Positions 48,826-60,210 are shown, numbered from the stretch's first letter. The stretch is 64,000 nucleotides of DNA from Achatina immaculata (GCA_009760885.1 CM019692.1:56348964-56412963), one strand, 5' to 3'. Numbers and translations: made by a program. Notes: generated by a model from the letters alone, not told the origin.

Positions 48826-49633
48826 CAGTGCCGTCTTAACGCATGGGCCGACCTGGGCACTGCCCAACCATTCATTCATTCATTCATTCATTCTTCATTC
48901 ATTTGCATGTCCCTTGCGGAACTTTGCCTCCTTAACAGCACTCCTGTAGGCCTCTCTGTTGTGAGCAAGATGGCCTGCTGCTGATGCATCCACCTGATCA
49001 TCAGCGATGTCTTGCAGCCAACTTCGCCTTGGTCTTCCTCTCTTTATTTTTCCCAATATGTACCCTTCCAAGACGGTCTTCTCTAAATTCTCATGACGTT
49101 TAATGTGCCCAAAATAGTTCAGTTTTCTCACTTTAATCCTCTTTACCAGCAGCCTTTTTCAATATTAAGTTCTTGTAGTATGGATATATTTGTTCTTTTT
49201 TGTGTCCATGATATTTGAAAAACTCTTTTGTAGTATTTACATTCAAAGGTATTTATGTGTTTCTCAGCTATTTTGTTAAGTGTCCAAGTCTCACAGGCAT
49301 ATGTTACGACGGGAAAGATGCATGCCCTTAAAAATCTTATTTTTGCAGTTCTGTCTGTTCCTCTCCACTGATTATTTAGTTGTTTTACTTTCTGAAAAGC
49401 GATATATGTCCTCCTTTTAATTTCCCTCATTGTATCTCCATTATTAGTTAGTAGTGATCCAAGATATTCAAGACTCTCCACCTCTTCCAATTTTTCCTCA
49501 TGGAAACCCATTAATTCCTAATACTACTTGAGAGGAATAGTTGGGATAATAGTTGGGATAATAGTTGGGATAATAGTTGGGATACAGTGCATTTATTTGC
49601 CCGGGGGTCCCCGATGCTTTTAGGGCGGCTCTG
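48826..49633. mobile_element. non-autonomous hAT-like element with perfect 8-bp target duplication
   Basis: Ends: left cagtgccgtcttaacgcatg; right, reverse-complemented, cagagccgccctaaaagcat, a clear inverted repeat starting CAG. Immediately outside both ends is GTCTTAAT (48818-48825 and 49634-49641), a perfect 8-bp duplication, the length made by hAT transposases. No hAT transposase is encoded. Most of the 808-bp interior is a minus-strand retrotransposon tail, plus a 12-bp tandem repeat (tagttgggataa) at 49536-49583. Confidence 0.8.
48895..49530 (-). mobile_element. non-LTR retrotransposon 3' tail nested in the hAT-like element
   Basis: The minus strand encodes EKLEEVESLEYLGSLLTNNG, FLRACIFPVVTYACETWTL, EKHINTFECKYYKRVFQISW, then with a frameshift GRPRRSWLQDIADDQVDAS and AAGHLAHNREAYRSAVKEAK. 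The tail is an AATG repeat (cattcattcattc on the plus strand, 48871-48893). Same subfamily as 6449-6840 and 60800-61240, and the most complete of the three. Confidence 0.85.
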
Positions 49634-49641
49634 GTCTTAAT

Positions 49642-50089
49642 AACTTCTTTTTTGTTTGTTTCTTTGTTTGTTTGTTTCATTTTCAAAGATTGTTCCTAAC
49701 TCTTACTGAGCTTCGTCTAGGAGCTGCTCTGTCAAGTATCTCTCCACTTTCTTCAGCTTAATATTCAAGTCTGAAAATATTTCAAACTGCTAGGAATATT
49801 ATCAAACTCCCAGGGGGAAAACCGAAAAAAAGGTGTTAATATTAGTTACATTGTCAGCAAGGGGGTTATTTATTGCGCTTAGTAGGGTACCGAAATCGAA
49901 TACCATTCACTGGCTTAACTTCAGCACAAGAAAGAGGAAAGTGGGGGAAACCCCACACACACAAAAGCTTCCTGATAAGTAGCCACACATCTGTTGCACC
50001 CAGAAACTTGGCCAGTCTACTAATGTAATATTCGTTCCGCGTAGTTGCAATACGTTTAATAACTGGAGTCTTTTAAACGGCAGTGCTTT
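49642..50089. other. intergenic sequence, nothing recognised
   Basis: No coding or repeat signature beyond a short TTTG run. Confidence 0.5.
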
Positions 50090-50420
50090 TCAGACGCTGG
50101 AAGTATAGATTTGTTTATATCTGGATTCACGGGCTTGCGTTTTCATTTCTTTTCCAAGTAGTCTTCTTCTTCTTCTTCGTACGCACACTTGCGATAATGC
50201 GTGGTACACTGATTTTTGCGATGCGCCTTTTGGTTGGGTATCTCCGACTTCAGCGTCTGTCCTTGCTAGAGCAGACTGCGGTCTTGCTCGGACTGCCATG
50301 AAGACAGTGGTGTAGGCTAGCCTGGGCAAAACTTTGTTTTCCAGCCTCTGGTGGCTGTACTTAAACCCCTTCTCCCTGCCAGATTCAGCACGCAACGGTG
50401 GCTGGCCAGATGGCTTTGAG
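50090..50420 (-). repeat. unassigned repeat-like segment with GAA edge
   Basis: A moderately GC-rich block bounded by a CTT run (50162-50178), so on the minus strand it ends in GAA repeats like several retroelement tails here. The minus-strand frame (RPQSALARTDAEVGDTQPKG) matches nothing I recognise. Probably an interspersed element; no second copy was found. Confidence 0.3.
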
Positions 50421-51727
50421 ACAGTTCCACAGAGTCACTCCATTCCGACTTTGGGATGAGGAATCCAATGAATGCCTCAGTGATATCCATTCTCCGCTAC
50501 CTATAGTCTGCTGACTGTTCTGTTTACATCATTCTGATAGCCATTGTTGTAAAGACACATAGGCCTGTCAAGTCCTGGATTCATTGGTTTCCCACCAGAT
50601 TTTCCTCATCCCTGCTGGCAATCTCCATGTCCCCATCTATCCACCAACCTGACTTAAAATTTTACAAAAATAACAGTTACATTTAGTGTCGAATGCTACA
50701 GCTTTACGGGCTATTGAAGTAGGTCAAAGTTTTTAAGGAAACAGATCTATGTCCCTTTCTCACAAAAACTATGTTAAGGTAAGTGTGTTCTTAGCACAGT
50801 AATTCCCAGAGAGTTTCCAAGAAATGAAATGCGTTCGTCATTTTCTTTCGTTTTGTACTTTTAGGTGCTTTCAGATTGGCTATCAGCACAGCAACGTCCT
50901 CCAAAGAGCAGGTCACATAAACTGACGAATTTGGTAGGAGATGTCGTAACCAGTAGATGTTATTTCACACTTTTCTCACCTTGTCTGTTCTAACAGATGT
51001 GTCCGATCTATAGTCACTCCAGGAAGATGTCTTCTTTTTTTTTTTTCAGCTTGAATATTATGTACTGCTACACGCAGAACAGGTTTCTGATGATGTTCCA
51101 ATGGTTAATTTTTAACGCGCGTTCTTAGAGTGTTCTTCGGTTCGTCCTGCCTAAAAACATAATACTAAAAGAAAGAGCAATATTATGCACAGAAATAAGT
51201 AATAATATATACTTATGCACAGAAATAAGTAATAATATATACTTCTTTCTAATAAGAAATCGCGTGTTTTTATTTCTAGCTCTGCTCTTCAGCTTTCTTA
51301 ATTAGAAATTGTGAATAACAAGCAAATGTAAGAGCTTTGATAATTTTGCAAGAAGGAACATTCCGTCTCCTGTGTCATTGATATGAATAATACAATTTTT
51401 GCAGAACACTTTACACTGATTCTAATTGTTGAAGCGAGAATGAGCGATTTTGTGCTGTTAAAGTACAGTCTTACTTGTAAGTGCAGTTCGTGTAGCCTGT
51501 CCTTTTGCAATATTTCCTGTCTTCATTCATCTTGTCGGCTTGGTTGGGATGTCTGCATTAGTGAGTTTTCTTGGGGCAGAAAATAAATAAACGAAATGAG
51601 GGGAGATGTGTTGGAAATGTAAGACATAGAAACCAAACGAAGATATGCAGAAGTGGCGACCTCAAGCAACGATATGAGTTCTCTTTTTCTGTTTGTCATG
51701 GTTCTAGTCTCAGACCTGTCTATACAT
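50421..51727. other. intergenic sequence, nothing recognised
   Basis: Contains a perfect tandem duplication of a ~35-bp unit (agaaataagtaataatatat) at about 51190-51245. No gene recognised. Confidence 0.5.
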
Positions 51728-51810
51728 CACCTGTCTATTTCATACGTCCGTGAAATACTTCAAAACTTCGCAAACAAAGAAACAACATAAGGTATCATGA
51801 TAATTCTTAC

Positions 51811-51847
<37 letters not shown>

Positions 51848-52515
51848 CTTCATGTTTAAAAAAAATAATTCGCGCGCAGAGCTCCCGTGGTTTGCCGCTA
51901 GGAGGCAGCAGTAGCAAATATGGCGTTCAGTAAACGTGAGCAGTCATTTTGTGTTTCGGAATACGCAAGAGCCTCGTCCGTTGTGATTGTGCAGCGACGA
52001 TTTAGAGTGGAATTCTAGAAGGCAGTACTTGTTTTCAACAGTATCAAGAAGTGATATGCGAATTCCGGAATGAAGGCTGTGTGTGCACAGCTCCTCGGCA
52101 AGGACGTCCAGGACTAAGAGAAGAAACTGTGAATCGTATTAAGAAGCTTACCAGCGAAGCTCCCAAAAGTCCACTACTCGTGTAAGTTTACAGCTAAGAG
52201 TCTCACAATCAACACTATGACGAATTCTCCGATTCACAATTTCTTCGCTTGGTCCTGGACGTCCCTACTGAGGATCTGTGCATAGACAACCTTCATCTCG
52301 GAATTTTGCACACCACGCCTTGATACTGTTGAAAACAGGTCGTGCCTTCTGGAATTCCGCTCTAAATCGTCGCTCCACAGTCACAACGAACAAGGCTCTT
52401 GTGTATTCCAAAACATAAAATAACTGCCCACGTTTACTGAACGCCATATTGTTCCTCCTAGCGGAAAACCACGGGGGCTCTGAGCGCGGACTTACTTAAA
52501 AAAAAGAACTTCAAG

Positions 52516-52571
<56 letters not shown>

Positions 52572-52670
52572 CTCTCTCATTCACTTGGTCTAATAATTAT
52601 CATGATCCGTTACGCAGTTTATTTGTTGCTAAGTTTTGAAATGTTTCACAGACTTATGAATAACCCTGTA
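51728..52670. mobile_element. palindromic transposon: two convergent DUF4817-type transposase N-termini, copy 2
   Basis: Same architecture as 17046-17816. The plus strand from 51920 encodes the transposase start (FSKREQSFCVS, EYARASSVVIVQRRFR) with stops. The minus strand from 52447 encodes MAFSKRGQLFYVLEYTRALF, RFRAEFQKARPVFNSIKAWC and AKFRDEGCL. Outer ends match: right end reverse-complemented tacagggttattcataagtc, with ataaactgcgtaacggatca farther in. GA/CT microsatellites sit at corresponding places in the two arms (51815-51842 and 52520-52568). The centre carries the GRP-region sequence in both directions. Confidence 0.75.
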
Positions 52671-53439
52671 TTTACTGTCCAGATAAATTGTGCAGTCTTT
52701 TTTTTTTTTTGGGGGGGGGGGTCATGTTTCGCAACTCAAGTTTGTCTTCTAGTGTAGCTCCTTGTGTCCAGTATTAGGTTTATGGTAAAGGGAACAGAAC
52801 TGCAGAAAGCGTTTCAGAGTCTGAATATCTAATGAGCATGTGCAGTCAGGAAATATGAAGCATTCATAACAAAATAATAGCAGAACTGACAGACCAAGGG
52901 GAAAAGGTTGTGCTCCCAATAGGCAATGTCCTGTGAGTAATCTCAAGATGTGTTGTTGTTGTTGTTGTTGTTTTCTTGGTGCAAAAGTAGCAGTATCTGG
53001 TCGTGGGTTATGGTTGCCAGTCCAAAGCTTACTGTTTTGATGTTTGACTTTTGTTCGGCCTCACTGTATGAGGCAGGTGTTGTTGAGGCTGGCTGCTGCT
53101 AGCCTTGGCAAATCTGCCATCTTCTTCACTTCCCCTGTCAGAAGAAAGCGGCCATCCAGTCAAGTCGCTCAGAGCATACTTTGGAAGCCTCAGCAAATGG
53201 GGAACCTCTTGATGAATCATGCCTCGCTATTGGTCTTGATTTTTCTAGCACGGCGCCCTCTTAAACGCTACGTCTCCCGTAAATGCTAGTACATACTGCG
53301 GTTTTGAAACGATATAAAGGGAAAGCAACTTGTGCAATTCTCTAGCAAACATTGCGCTAGCAGAAAATAAAAACTGGGATATGTGTACAAGAGAGGGAGA
53401 TACGACTTGCGATTAAACGAATTCCGTTGCCAAAAAAAA
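52671..53439. other. intergenic sequence, nothing firm
   Basis: A T/G homopolymer junction at 52699-52721, a (TTG)n run at about 52952-52972, and a GC-richer stretch at 53050-53290 whose 81-codon frame matches nothing I know. Confidence 0.45.
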
Positions 53440-53755
53440 AAAAAAAAACTGAAGTGACTTCAACTCCTCTCATCTGTGAGGGAGTAATAAATCCAATTGT
53501 GTCGATATGGCGGGGCGAACTTTCTGCCGCGGGTTTTCGAGCGCCGGCATTACTGAAGTCAAGGCCTGGCCCGGCAATTGTTACGGCCACCCACGGCCAC
53601 AAACGAACCCTACCCGGGGTGGCAAAACTGCCAGTGACAAAAGAGCTATCGGCGATAAGGCCAGGACGTCAAAGAAACCTTTTTTGAATCAAGAAAGGAA
53701 TCACTCACCCGACGGCCGAAGCATGATTGTTACTACTTGTAAGCTTTAGCAGATT
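53440..53755. promoter_or_regulatory. possible conserved non-coding block
   Basis: Non-repetitive, relatively GC-rich DNA (gccgcgggttttcgagcgcc, ggcccggcaattgttacggc) between a poly-A run and a GA microsatellite. No protein is recognised in the overlapping 80-86 codon frames. It could equally be an unrecognised exon or CpG-bearing element. Low confidence. Confidence 0.2.
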
Positions 53756-53765
53756 ACATTTGTTG

Positions 53766-53767
53766 CA

Positions 53768-53812
<45 letters not shown>
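53766..53812. repeat. (GA)n microsatellite
   Basis: Near-perfect GA run with one GG interruption. Confidence 0.95.
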
Positions 53813-54229
53813 AAGGCCTGTTTTCTTATCCATGAATGAACCTTTGATTTGAGCTTTGGTGAATTGCAAATGAATATATTACAGTTTTGATCTATATATT
53901 GCAGCGTTTCTTTTATTCTCTTCTTTTGCCCCCCCCCTACTTCTGTCATACTTTCAGTGTCTGCAAGTATTTTCTGTAAGAATAAAGTATGACAATAGAA
54001 AAAAAAATAATGCATGAAATAATTTCAGATTATTAAGTTATTTCATATGCTCGTAAGTCCGTATTGTTACATTTTTATTACCTTTAAACATTTTTTTTGG
54101 TAACAAAATAAACGACACAATCAGTAGTGTTTGATATACTTAAGAGTTCATCATTATCCTGTGCTGTGTCGTTGCCTCGGGAGACTGGTTTGCAATGGCC
54201 TTTCAGCTTCCTCTGTCCCATGTTGTCGT

Positions 54230-54495
54230 AGTGCACCAGGCCAAGCTGAGCCCAGGTCATCTCTTTATGTTATCCACATAACCTAGGTCATCTCTTTATC
54301 CACCTAACCCAGATCGTCTCTTTATGTTATCCACCTAACCCAGGTAATCCTCTTTATGTTATCCACCTAACCCAGGTAATCCTCTTTATGTTATCCACCT
54401 AACCCAGATCGTCTCTTTATGTTATCCACCTAACCCAGATCGTCTCTTTATGTTATCCACCTAACCCAGATCGTCTCTTTATGTTATCCACTCAC
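54230..54495. repeat. minisatellite, ~31-bp unit, eight copies
   Basis: Units tccacctaacccagatcgtc then tctttatgtta, with an agg/aga and aatcc/cgtct variant pair. The left flank 54160-54250 weakly resembles a minus-strand LINE tail. Confidence 0.85.
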
Positions 54496-54825
54496 CTCTG
54501 AATTATATCATTTAATGTCGTAGTGGTAAATAGGACCAAGGCGTAACTTAACTACTCAAAGAACAACAGCAGATTTTTTTAAGGGAAAGGGGGGGGGGTA
54601 AAAATCCCTCTTAAATTAGAACTTAAAGAAATGTATCGATAAACAAACAAAAGAAAGCCACTGTGGAAAACAAAAGTCCAGCGAACAAAATCAAGAAATC
54701 GTGTACAGTATATTAAAAACAAGTTCTGGAAACTTGCAACTGTATATGAGGCTATAAAATACTCGAATCAAGATTCAGTGATCAGGGATTACTCGAAGAG
54801 AAACGAAAAATATGTTTGTCTTGTC
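54496..54825. other. intergenic sequence, nothing recognised
   Basis: AT-rich with a short G-tract at 54590-54598. Confidence 0.5.
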
Positions 54826-55142
54826 CTGTCTTATCTTCTGTCTCCCAGGAGCTAGGAGCTGGTGTTCTTTGCAGCCGGTTCTGTGGCGGTGTTGAGGCAC
54901 ATCATAGCATATCGGCGTGAGAGTGGGTTATGGCAGCTATATATATATATATATTTTAGCTCTGGAGTGCAGCTAAAAAGCAGGGGTTAGTGCAATAGAG
55001 TTTACCCTCAAGGGGACTTCGACGATCCCTGCCTAGTTAGCCGGGCTAGGCCTGCTACTGGTGGTACTAACAGAGAGGGTCTTGGTCAGCTATGGTTCGC
55101 CAATCCTGACCCCGGCATGTCAGCTACGGGTCGCTGATTGCC
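54826..55142 (+). repeat. dispersed repeat family A, copy 9
   Basis: Landmarks: gtcttgtcctgtcttatctt, gctggtgttctttgcagccg, catatcggcgtgagagtggg, gagtgcagctaaaaagcagg, ccctgcctagttagccgggc, cttggtcagctatggttcgc and catgtcagctacgggtcgct. An AT microsatellite interrupts it at 54937-54954. Confidence 0.85.
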
Positions 55143-55189
55143 AGACAAATAAAATATCTTTGAAAAAAAAAAAAACAGTTTTCTTGGAG

Positions 55190-55650
55190 AGCTATGTGAT
55201 TGACTGATTGATCTTTATTTCAAAAGGGTTAAGAAGATGACTAGATGTGTGCTGACGTTGGCATCCAGATTAAACTCATTGACAGCTGTTTAAAGAGCAT
55301 CCATTGCTCCATGTTCCTGTGTGACGTCTTTCATTCTGACCAAAAATAAAACACTGAGTCCAGAAAGAGAGAGAGAGAGAGAAAATGAGACAGAAAGAGA
55401 GACAGAAAGAGAGAAAGAGAGAAGGAGAAGGAGAGAAAAAGAGAAGGAGAAGGAGAGGAAGAAAGAGAGAGAGAGAGAAAGAGAAAGAGAGAGAAAGAGA
55501 GAGAGAAGGAGAAAGAGGAAGAGAGAAAGAGAGAGAGAAAGAGAGATTGATTGATTGATTGATTGATTGATCTTTATTTCAAAAGGGTTAAGAATTGGGC
55601 ACGCAGGCCCGTCTGACATTCTGCCCTTTATCATACCTCTTTCACTCTAT
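55190..55650 (-). mobile_element. retroelement 3' ends, family C (two copies), separated by GA-rich tract
   Basis: Read on the minus strand, both copies end with the same word: aacccttttgaaataaagat followed by caatca-type repeats. The larger copy (55545-55640) includes gggcagaatgtcagacgggc upstream. The AATAAA inside the shared word and the AATC tail are what one expects at the 3' end of a retrotransposed transcript. Between them (55366-55545) is a GAGA-rich microsatellite. Related copies: 28895-28922 and 60485-60600. Confidence 0.65.
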
Positions 55651-55761
55651 TCCAGACATTCTACAAATATGCTGTTCATGTAACAAACATAACTAACAGT
55701 GAAGCTGAGAGACATAAAATAAAATATAACATTTACGCGTCGCTCTTATCCATTCACTCAG

Positions 55762-55764
<3 letters not shown>

Positions 55765-55797
<33 letters not shown>
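55765..55797. repeat. (GA)n microsatellite
   Basis: Perfect dinucleotide run. Confidence 0.95.
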
Positions 55798-55798
<1 letters not shown>

Positions 55799-56164
55799 TT
55801 TGTTTTCCCATACAATCCTTATGAAGAGTAAAAGGATAAAACAGTGGATGCTTTTCTTTCTTTTGTCATTTATTAAATCATAACCCTCATTGTTCTTACA
55901 CCTGGAAGTCTCACTTCACTCCTAGAGAAGTTTGAGGTGTGTCTGTGTGTGTACTAACATGAGCCATGTGAGAAGACGTGATACCTTGCCATCAGCAACG
56001 TTGTGGAGCTGGATCAGTTGTGGGAGCAGGTTTGATGTGAGTAGAAGCCTGAATCAGTATAAATGTGTCAGTCATGATGAGCTGGGGGGTGAAGTCGGAG
56101 ACGGAGTTGGACTGGAGTCAGCAGAAAAAATAGAGGAATCAGAATAAGGTGAGGTAAAACAAGC
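55798..56164. other. intergenic sequence, nothing recognised
   Basis: A 71-codon frame at 55932-56147 resembles nothing I know. Confidence 0.4.
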
Positions 56165-56457
56165 TAAAATCCCCGTTCCTAAGGCATTAAGGCATGTTGG
56201 TGACACAGTGTTAGGCCCGTATTTCCAAAACCATAGGCACTTGAAAGTGTGATGTGGTCGGTATCACGTCTGGCCGCATTTACCTTTCCCAGATTTCTCT
56301 GGTACCCATTTTTAGAGGCTGGGTGACCCCTGGGTGACCCCCAGGACCTGTCAGGTGTGGTGGTACTGGAGAAAAAAAAAACAGCCACACTACTGGGACT
56401 TGAACCCGGTACTATTGGATTAGTAAACCGAACCCATAACCACTCAGCTAAATAGGC
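56165..56457 (-). mobile_element. tRNA-derived SINE
   Basis: The minus strand begins near 56457 with a tRNA-like head: A box TAGCTGAGTGGTT (reverse complement at 56438-56450) and B box GGGTTCAAGTCCC (reverse complement at 56395-56407), separated by 30 bp as in pol III promoters. A body follows (gtaccaccacacctgacagg, aatgggtaccagagaaatct, gataccgaccacatcacact). The body recurs at 60211-60325 in the same orientation without the head. SINEs are copied by LINE machinery. Confidence 0.8.
56387..56457 (-). other. tRNA-like head of the SINE (not a tRNA gene)
   Basis: Spacing and sequence of the A and B boxes are tRNA-like, but the acceptor ends do not pair convincingly by eye and the sequence runs straight into the SINE body. 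I do not call a functional tRNA. Confidence 0.6.
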
Positions 56458-56654
56458 CAGCTGGTTATTCTCAGAATAAGAATCGCCCATGTTTCTTCCT
56501 CTGTTAGCACAACACAGGGCGGTGTGTTCAATGTAGCGCTCTGACATCTTTCATTCCCCACCTTTCAGTAGAAGCCAGGTACCTATTTCTGCAGAGGAAC
56601 TGACTTGGAAGACAACCATCGCCACAAAAGTGGTGTGCACTATCAACTCCGCTA

Positions 56655-57475
56655 ACCAGATGCCCAGTTAGGATAAACAGATGCACAGTTAGGATATATA
56701 TAGGTGCACAGTAAAGATAAATAGATGCACAGTAAAGATAAGTAGGTCCACAGTTAGGATAAATAGGTGCACAGTAAAGTTAAATATATGCACATTTAGG
56801 ATATATATAGGCGCACAGTAAAGATAAATAGATGCACAGTTAGGATATATAGGTGCACAGTAAAGATAAATAGATGCACAGTAAAGATAAGTAGGTGCAC
56901 ATTTAGGATAAATAGGTGCACATTAAAGATAAATAGATGCACATTTAGGATATACAGGTGCACAGTAAAGATAAATAGATGCACAGTAAAGACATGTAGG
57001 TGCACATTTAGGATAAATAGGTGCCCAGTTAGGATAAATAGGTGCACAGTAAAGATAAATAGATGCACAGTTAGGATAAGTAAATGCACAGTCAGGATAA
57101 GTAAATGCACAGTTAGGATAAATAGTTGCACAGTTTGAATAAATAGATGAACAGTTAGAATAAATAGGTACACAGTTATGATAAATAGGTGCACAGTTAG
57201 GACAAACAGGTGCACAGTTAAGATAAATAGGTGCGCAGTTAGGGTAAATAGATGCACAGTTAGGATAAATATCTACCCTGTTGCAGTTAGGACAAAAATC
57301 TACCCTATTTCAATTAGGACAAATGTCTACCCTACTGCAGTTAGGATAAATGTCTACCCTACTGCAGTTAGGATAAATATCTACCCTACTGCAGTTAGGA
57401 TAAATGTCTACCTTACTGCAATGAGGATAAATATGTACCCTAGTGTAGTTAATACAAATATCTACTCTACTGCAT
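56655..57475. repeat. compound minisatellite, ~21-bp then ~27-bp units, over 35 copies
   Basis: 56655-57270: units of 20-22 bp, tgcacagttaggataaatag and tgcacagtaaagataaatag, interspersed. 57270-57475: ~27-bp units combining cagttaggataaat with atctaccctactg. The second unit evidently arose by adding a new segment to the first, since the gttaggataaat word is common to both. Open frames on both strands are repeat artefacts. Confidence 0.9.
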
Positions 57476-57994
57476 CTAGCCGTGTTGATAATCTCGTCCC
57501 AAAACTTTGGTTATGGACATTACAGCAGCTAAAGCAAACTCTTAATGACGACTTCAGTATCACGAACTAGTTCGCATGTACTCAGAGATCCAGTAAAAAC
57601 AGCAAAAGAAATCTCATATGAAGACAAATAATATTCTGCTTTTGACAAACTGGATACCCCCACCCCCACCCCAACCCCAACCCCTTTCCTTTTCCCAATG
57701 TAGACAACAGCACAGAATAAAACACCCATACAATCCCGAAAAATGTCGTAAATGAAAGAGAGAAACGCCAGAGTTCCCCCATCAAATCCGGGCAATTACG
57801 AAGCGGATGCCGGGTGTGTCATAGACAAAGGAACGAGGCAGGAGGGCTTGTTCGCCAAGGGCCATATAGAGATGGCAGCCTCAAGTGGATGCTGACGGAG
57901 TGTGAGCGCGCGCGCCTGCGTGGAAGCACGCGCGTGTGTTTGTGGGGGAAGTGAGAGTGAGTCGAGGCCAGGACAGACGAAATGAATGGAATCT
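57476..57994. other. intergenic sequence with a CCCCA-rich run
   Basis: ccccaccccaaccccaaccc at 57660-57685, then a GC-rich patch with alternating purine-pyrimidine (gagcgcgcgcgcctgcgtgg) at 57900-57940 that could favour Z-DNA. No gene recognised. Confidence 0.5.
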
Positions 57995-58250
57995 GATTTC
58001 TTTCTCCCTCTCTCCCTCCCTCTATCTCTCCTCTCTCTCCCGCCCTCCCTCATTCTCTCTTTCCTTTCTCTCCCTCTCTCTCTTCTTTCTCTCTCTCCTC
58101 TCTCCCTCCCTCCCATCTCCTTTCTCTCTCCTTTTTCTCCTCTCTCCTTTCTCTCTCTCCTCTCTCTTCTTCATTCTCTCCTTCCTCTCTCTCTCCTCTC
58201 TCTCATCTCTCCATATCCTCTCTCTCTCCTTTCCTCCCTCTCTCCTTCAA
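57995..58250. repeat. CT-rich microsatellite tract
   Basis: About 250 bp of CTCTCC/CTTTC-type pyrimidine repeats. Long open frames are artefacts. Confidence 0.9.
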
Positions 58251-60200
58251 TCGTCATTTTTATGACCGTTCAGTTGTGACTGCTAGACATTAATAGCTTA
58301 TCTTTGATGTTTTTTTTTCCTGGTTTATTTCTCCTCCGTTTTCCCGTAGTAATTTTAAATGTGAAAACAGCATTTTGTACGGACACTCAAGGGGCGACTT
58401 AAGGCCAGCCGAGTTACAGCCGCTAGCATTTATGATCAAGGTCCCATAGAATCGGAACATGTTCTAGAAATAACCAAACGCCGGCCTGTTCAAGCTGCTA
58501 AGGTCGTACCTTTATCACTGCAGTGGCGCTGGCCAACCATACAGTACAACCTCCACATATCTAAGCTATAATGCAGTACTCTATTTCATATGTGAGTGTG
58601 CATGTGTTCTCTGTATCATTGACAAGTTATCACAGTATTATTCTTTACTTAATGCGTTGCGGTTAATAATTTTTGATTAATTTCTACAACGTTTCTGTCT
58701 ACGCATCTCGCACCATGCTCTAATAGTGAACTGTAATGTCTGACCCACCCTTACAACGACCTACACACGGCCAATTGACCGTCCTCAAATGCGGCTGTAA
58801 GTCAAGGCATAAGTGTATTATAAAACTTCTTTCCTGTTACTAAAGTAGAATGTTACCGTGCCTCGTACAACTACGGCACAAACTAACTGTAGGTGACACC
58901 AAGTAACAAATACCTGACAGCAAAACGCTACTTCGTTATGCACTTTGTAACAGTATTCACCCAGGTAAGGGAGAACAACAACAAAAGGGAGGTAACACGA
59001 ATAACTCAACAGTCACAGGGGTTCAGCAGTCTGATCGATCAAACAGCGGTATTAACAGTACAAAGCTGATGTACACAACAGGCAAAGTCACCATTTACCA
59101 AAATTCTTCAACAGTATTTAATATGAGAAACAATGAGGATGGAATCCTGATGAATGAAGGAAGATGAATATCAGTGCACGACATGAGAAATCAATAATAC
59201 AATAATACAGAAAAGCATTCCGACAAACATGAGTTCACCACAGGAATGTACACATACCTCCCCCCCCCCCCCCACCCGAAAAAAATGACATGCTAACCTC
59301 ACATCACGAATTCATCCAAACAGAAAAAATAAACTACACAGCGATGTGAATAACAATCTCTCATATGTGTCCCACAAAGGACAAGCTGACATCTATTCTT
59401 ACATTCTAACTAGACTTCACAAAAACTACAACTGTGTCCTAAAAAGGACAAGCAGACAACTATTCTTACATTCTAACAACGCTACAAAACAAAAAACAAA
59501 AACAAAAAAAAACTACTCGAGCTGACTAACATGTACTCTCGACCAGATTTCACGAACTTCTTCCAGAGATCCGTGAAATGAACTCTCAGCTGGACAAAGA
59601 CTACCGAATCATCAGGCAGCTTAAATTAGCTGCGGAGCTGTCCAGACAAGGCCATTCACTCTGTCATAAGACTGATACTGTTCAAAACCTTTTTATGTCC
59701 CATATACTACAACATTACCATTCCATTACGTTTCCCTAAATCTCTTCTAGATCACCTTACTTTCAAAACCATGTATAGATGCTAGTTTATATTTTACAAA
59801 TGGGAGATCATAACTTTTAAAATATTGCACATAAACATTGTGTAAATTAGGAATGTATTCATCTATCCCATTTCACCCACTGGTGTACGTGAGATTTCGG
59901 CATCGGTTTGTAGCAAACCGTGTTTTATCAGCCTGTACCACACATTGTTATGTCAGTTCCTTTCTATATCAATATATTGAAAATACATCACGTGTTTGAT
60001 GGTCTAAATTAAGATCAGACAGCAAAAAACCAACCGCTGGGGCATAGGTTTCATGTTATCTCTGCTCCATTCGTAACCATTTAAAGTGTCTTTGAAAAAA
60101 AAAGTTACCAAACATTCTTTTCTAGATCTGATCAGGATGTTGGAGATCGCATGTTCATCCACAGCAGCTGATACAGGTAAAATCCTCGTTTCCATGCCAC
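58251..60200. other. intergenic, no gene recognised
   Basis: 58370-58540 is non-repetitive and moderately GC-rich (gcgacttaaggccagccgag; ctgcagtggcgctggccaac). A poly-C run is at 59261-59275. gtgtcccacaaaggacaagc and gtgtcctaaaaaggacaagc at about 59368 and 59430 form a ~65-bp tandem duplication. 59540-59660 is GC-balanced with no recognised product. Confidence 0.45.
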
Positions 60201-60210
60201 TACGACGTCC

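Noticed and set aside
53044..53289. 81-codon frame in a GC-richer patch
   Set aside because: No recognisable domain or exon structure; kept only as unassigned sequence.
57529..57795. 88-codon frame with GVGVGVGV
   Set aside because: Arises from a CCCCAC/CCCCAA microsatellite; no supporting signal.
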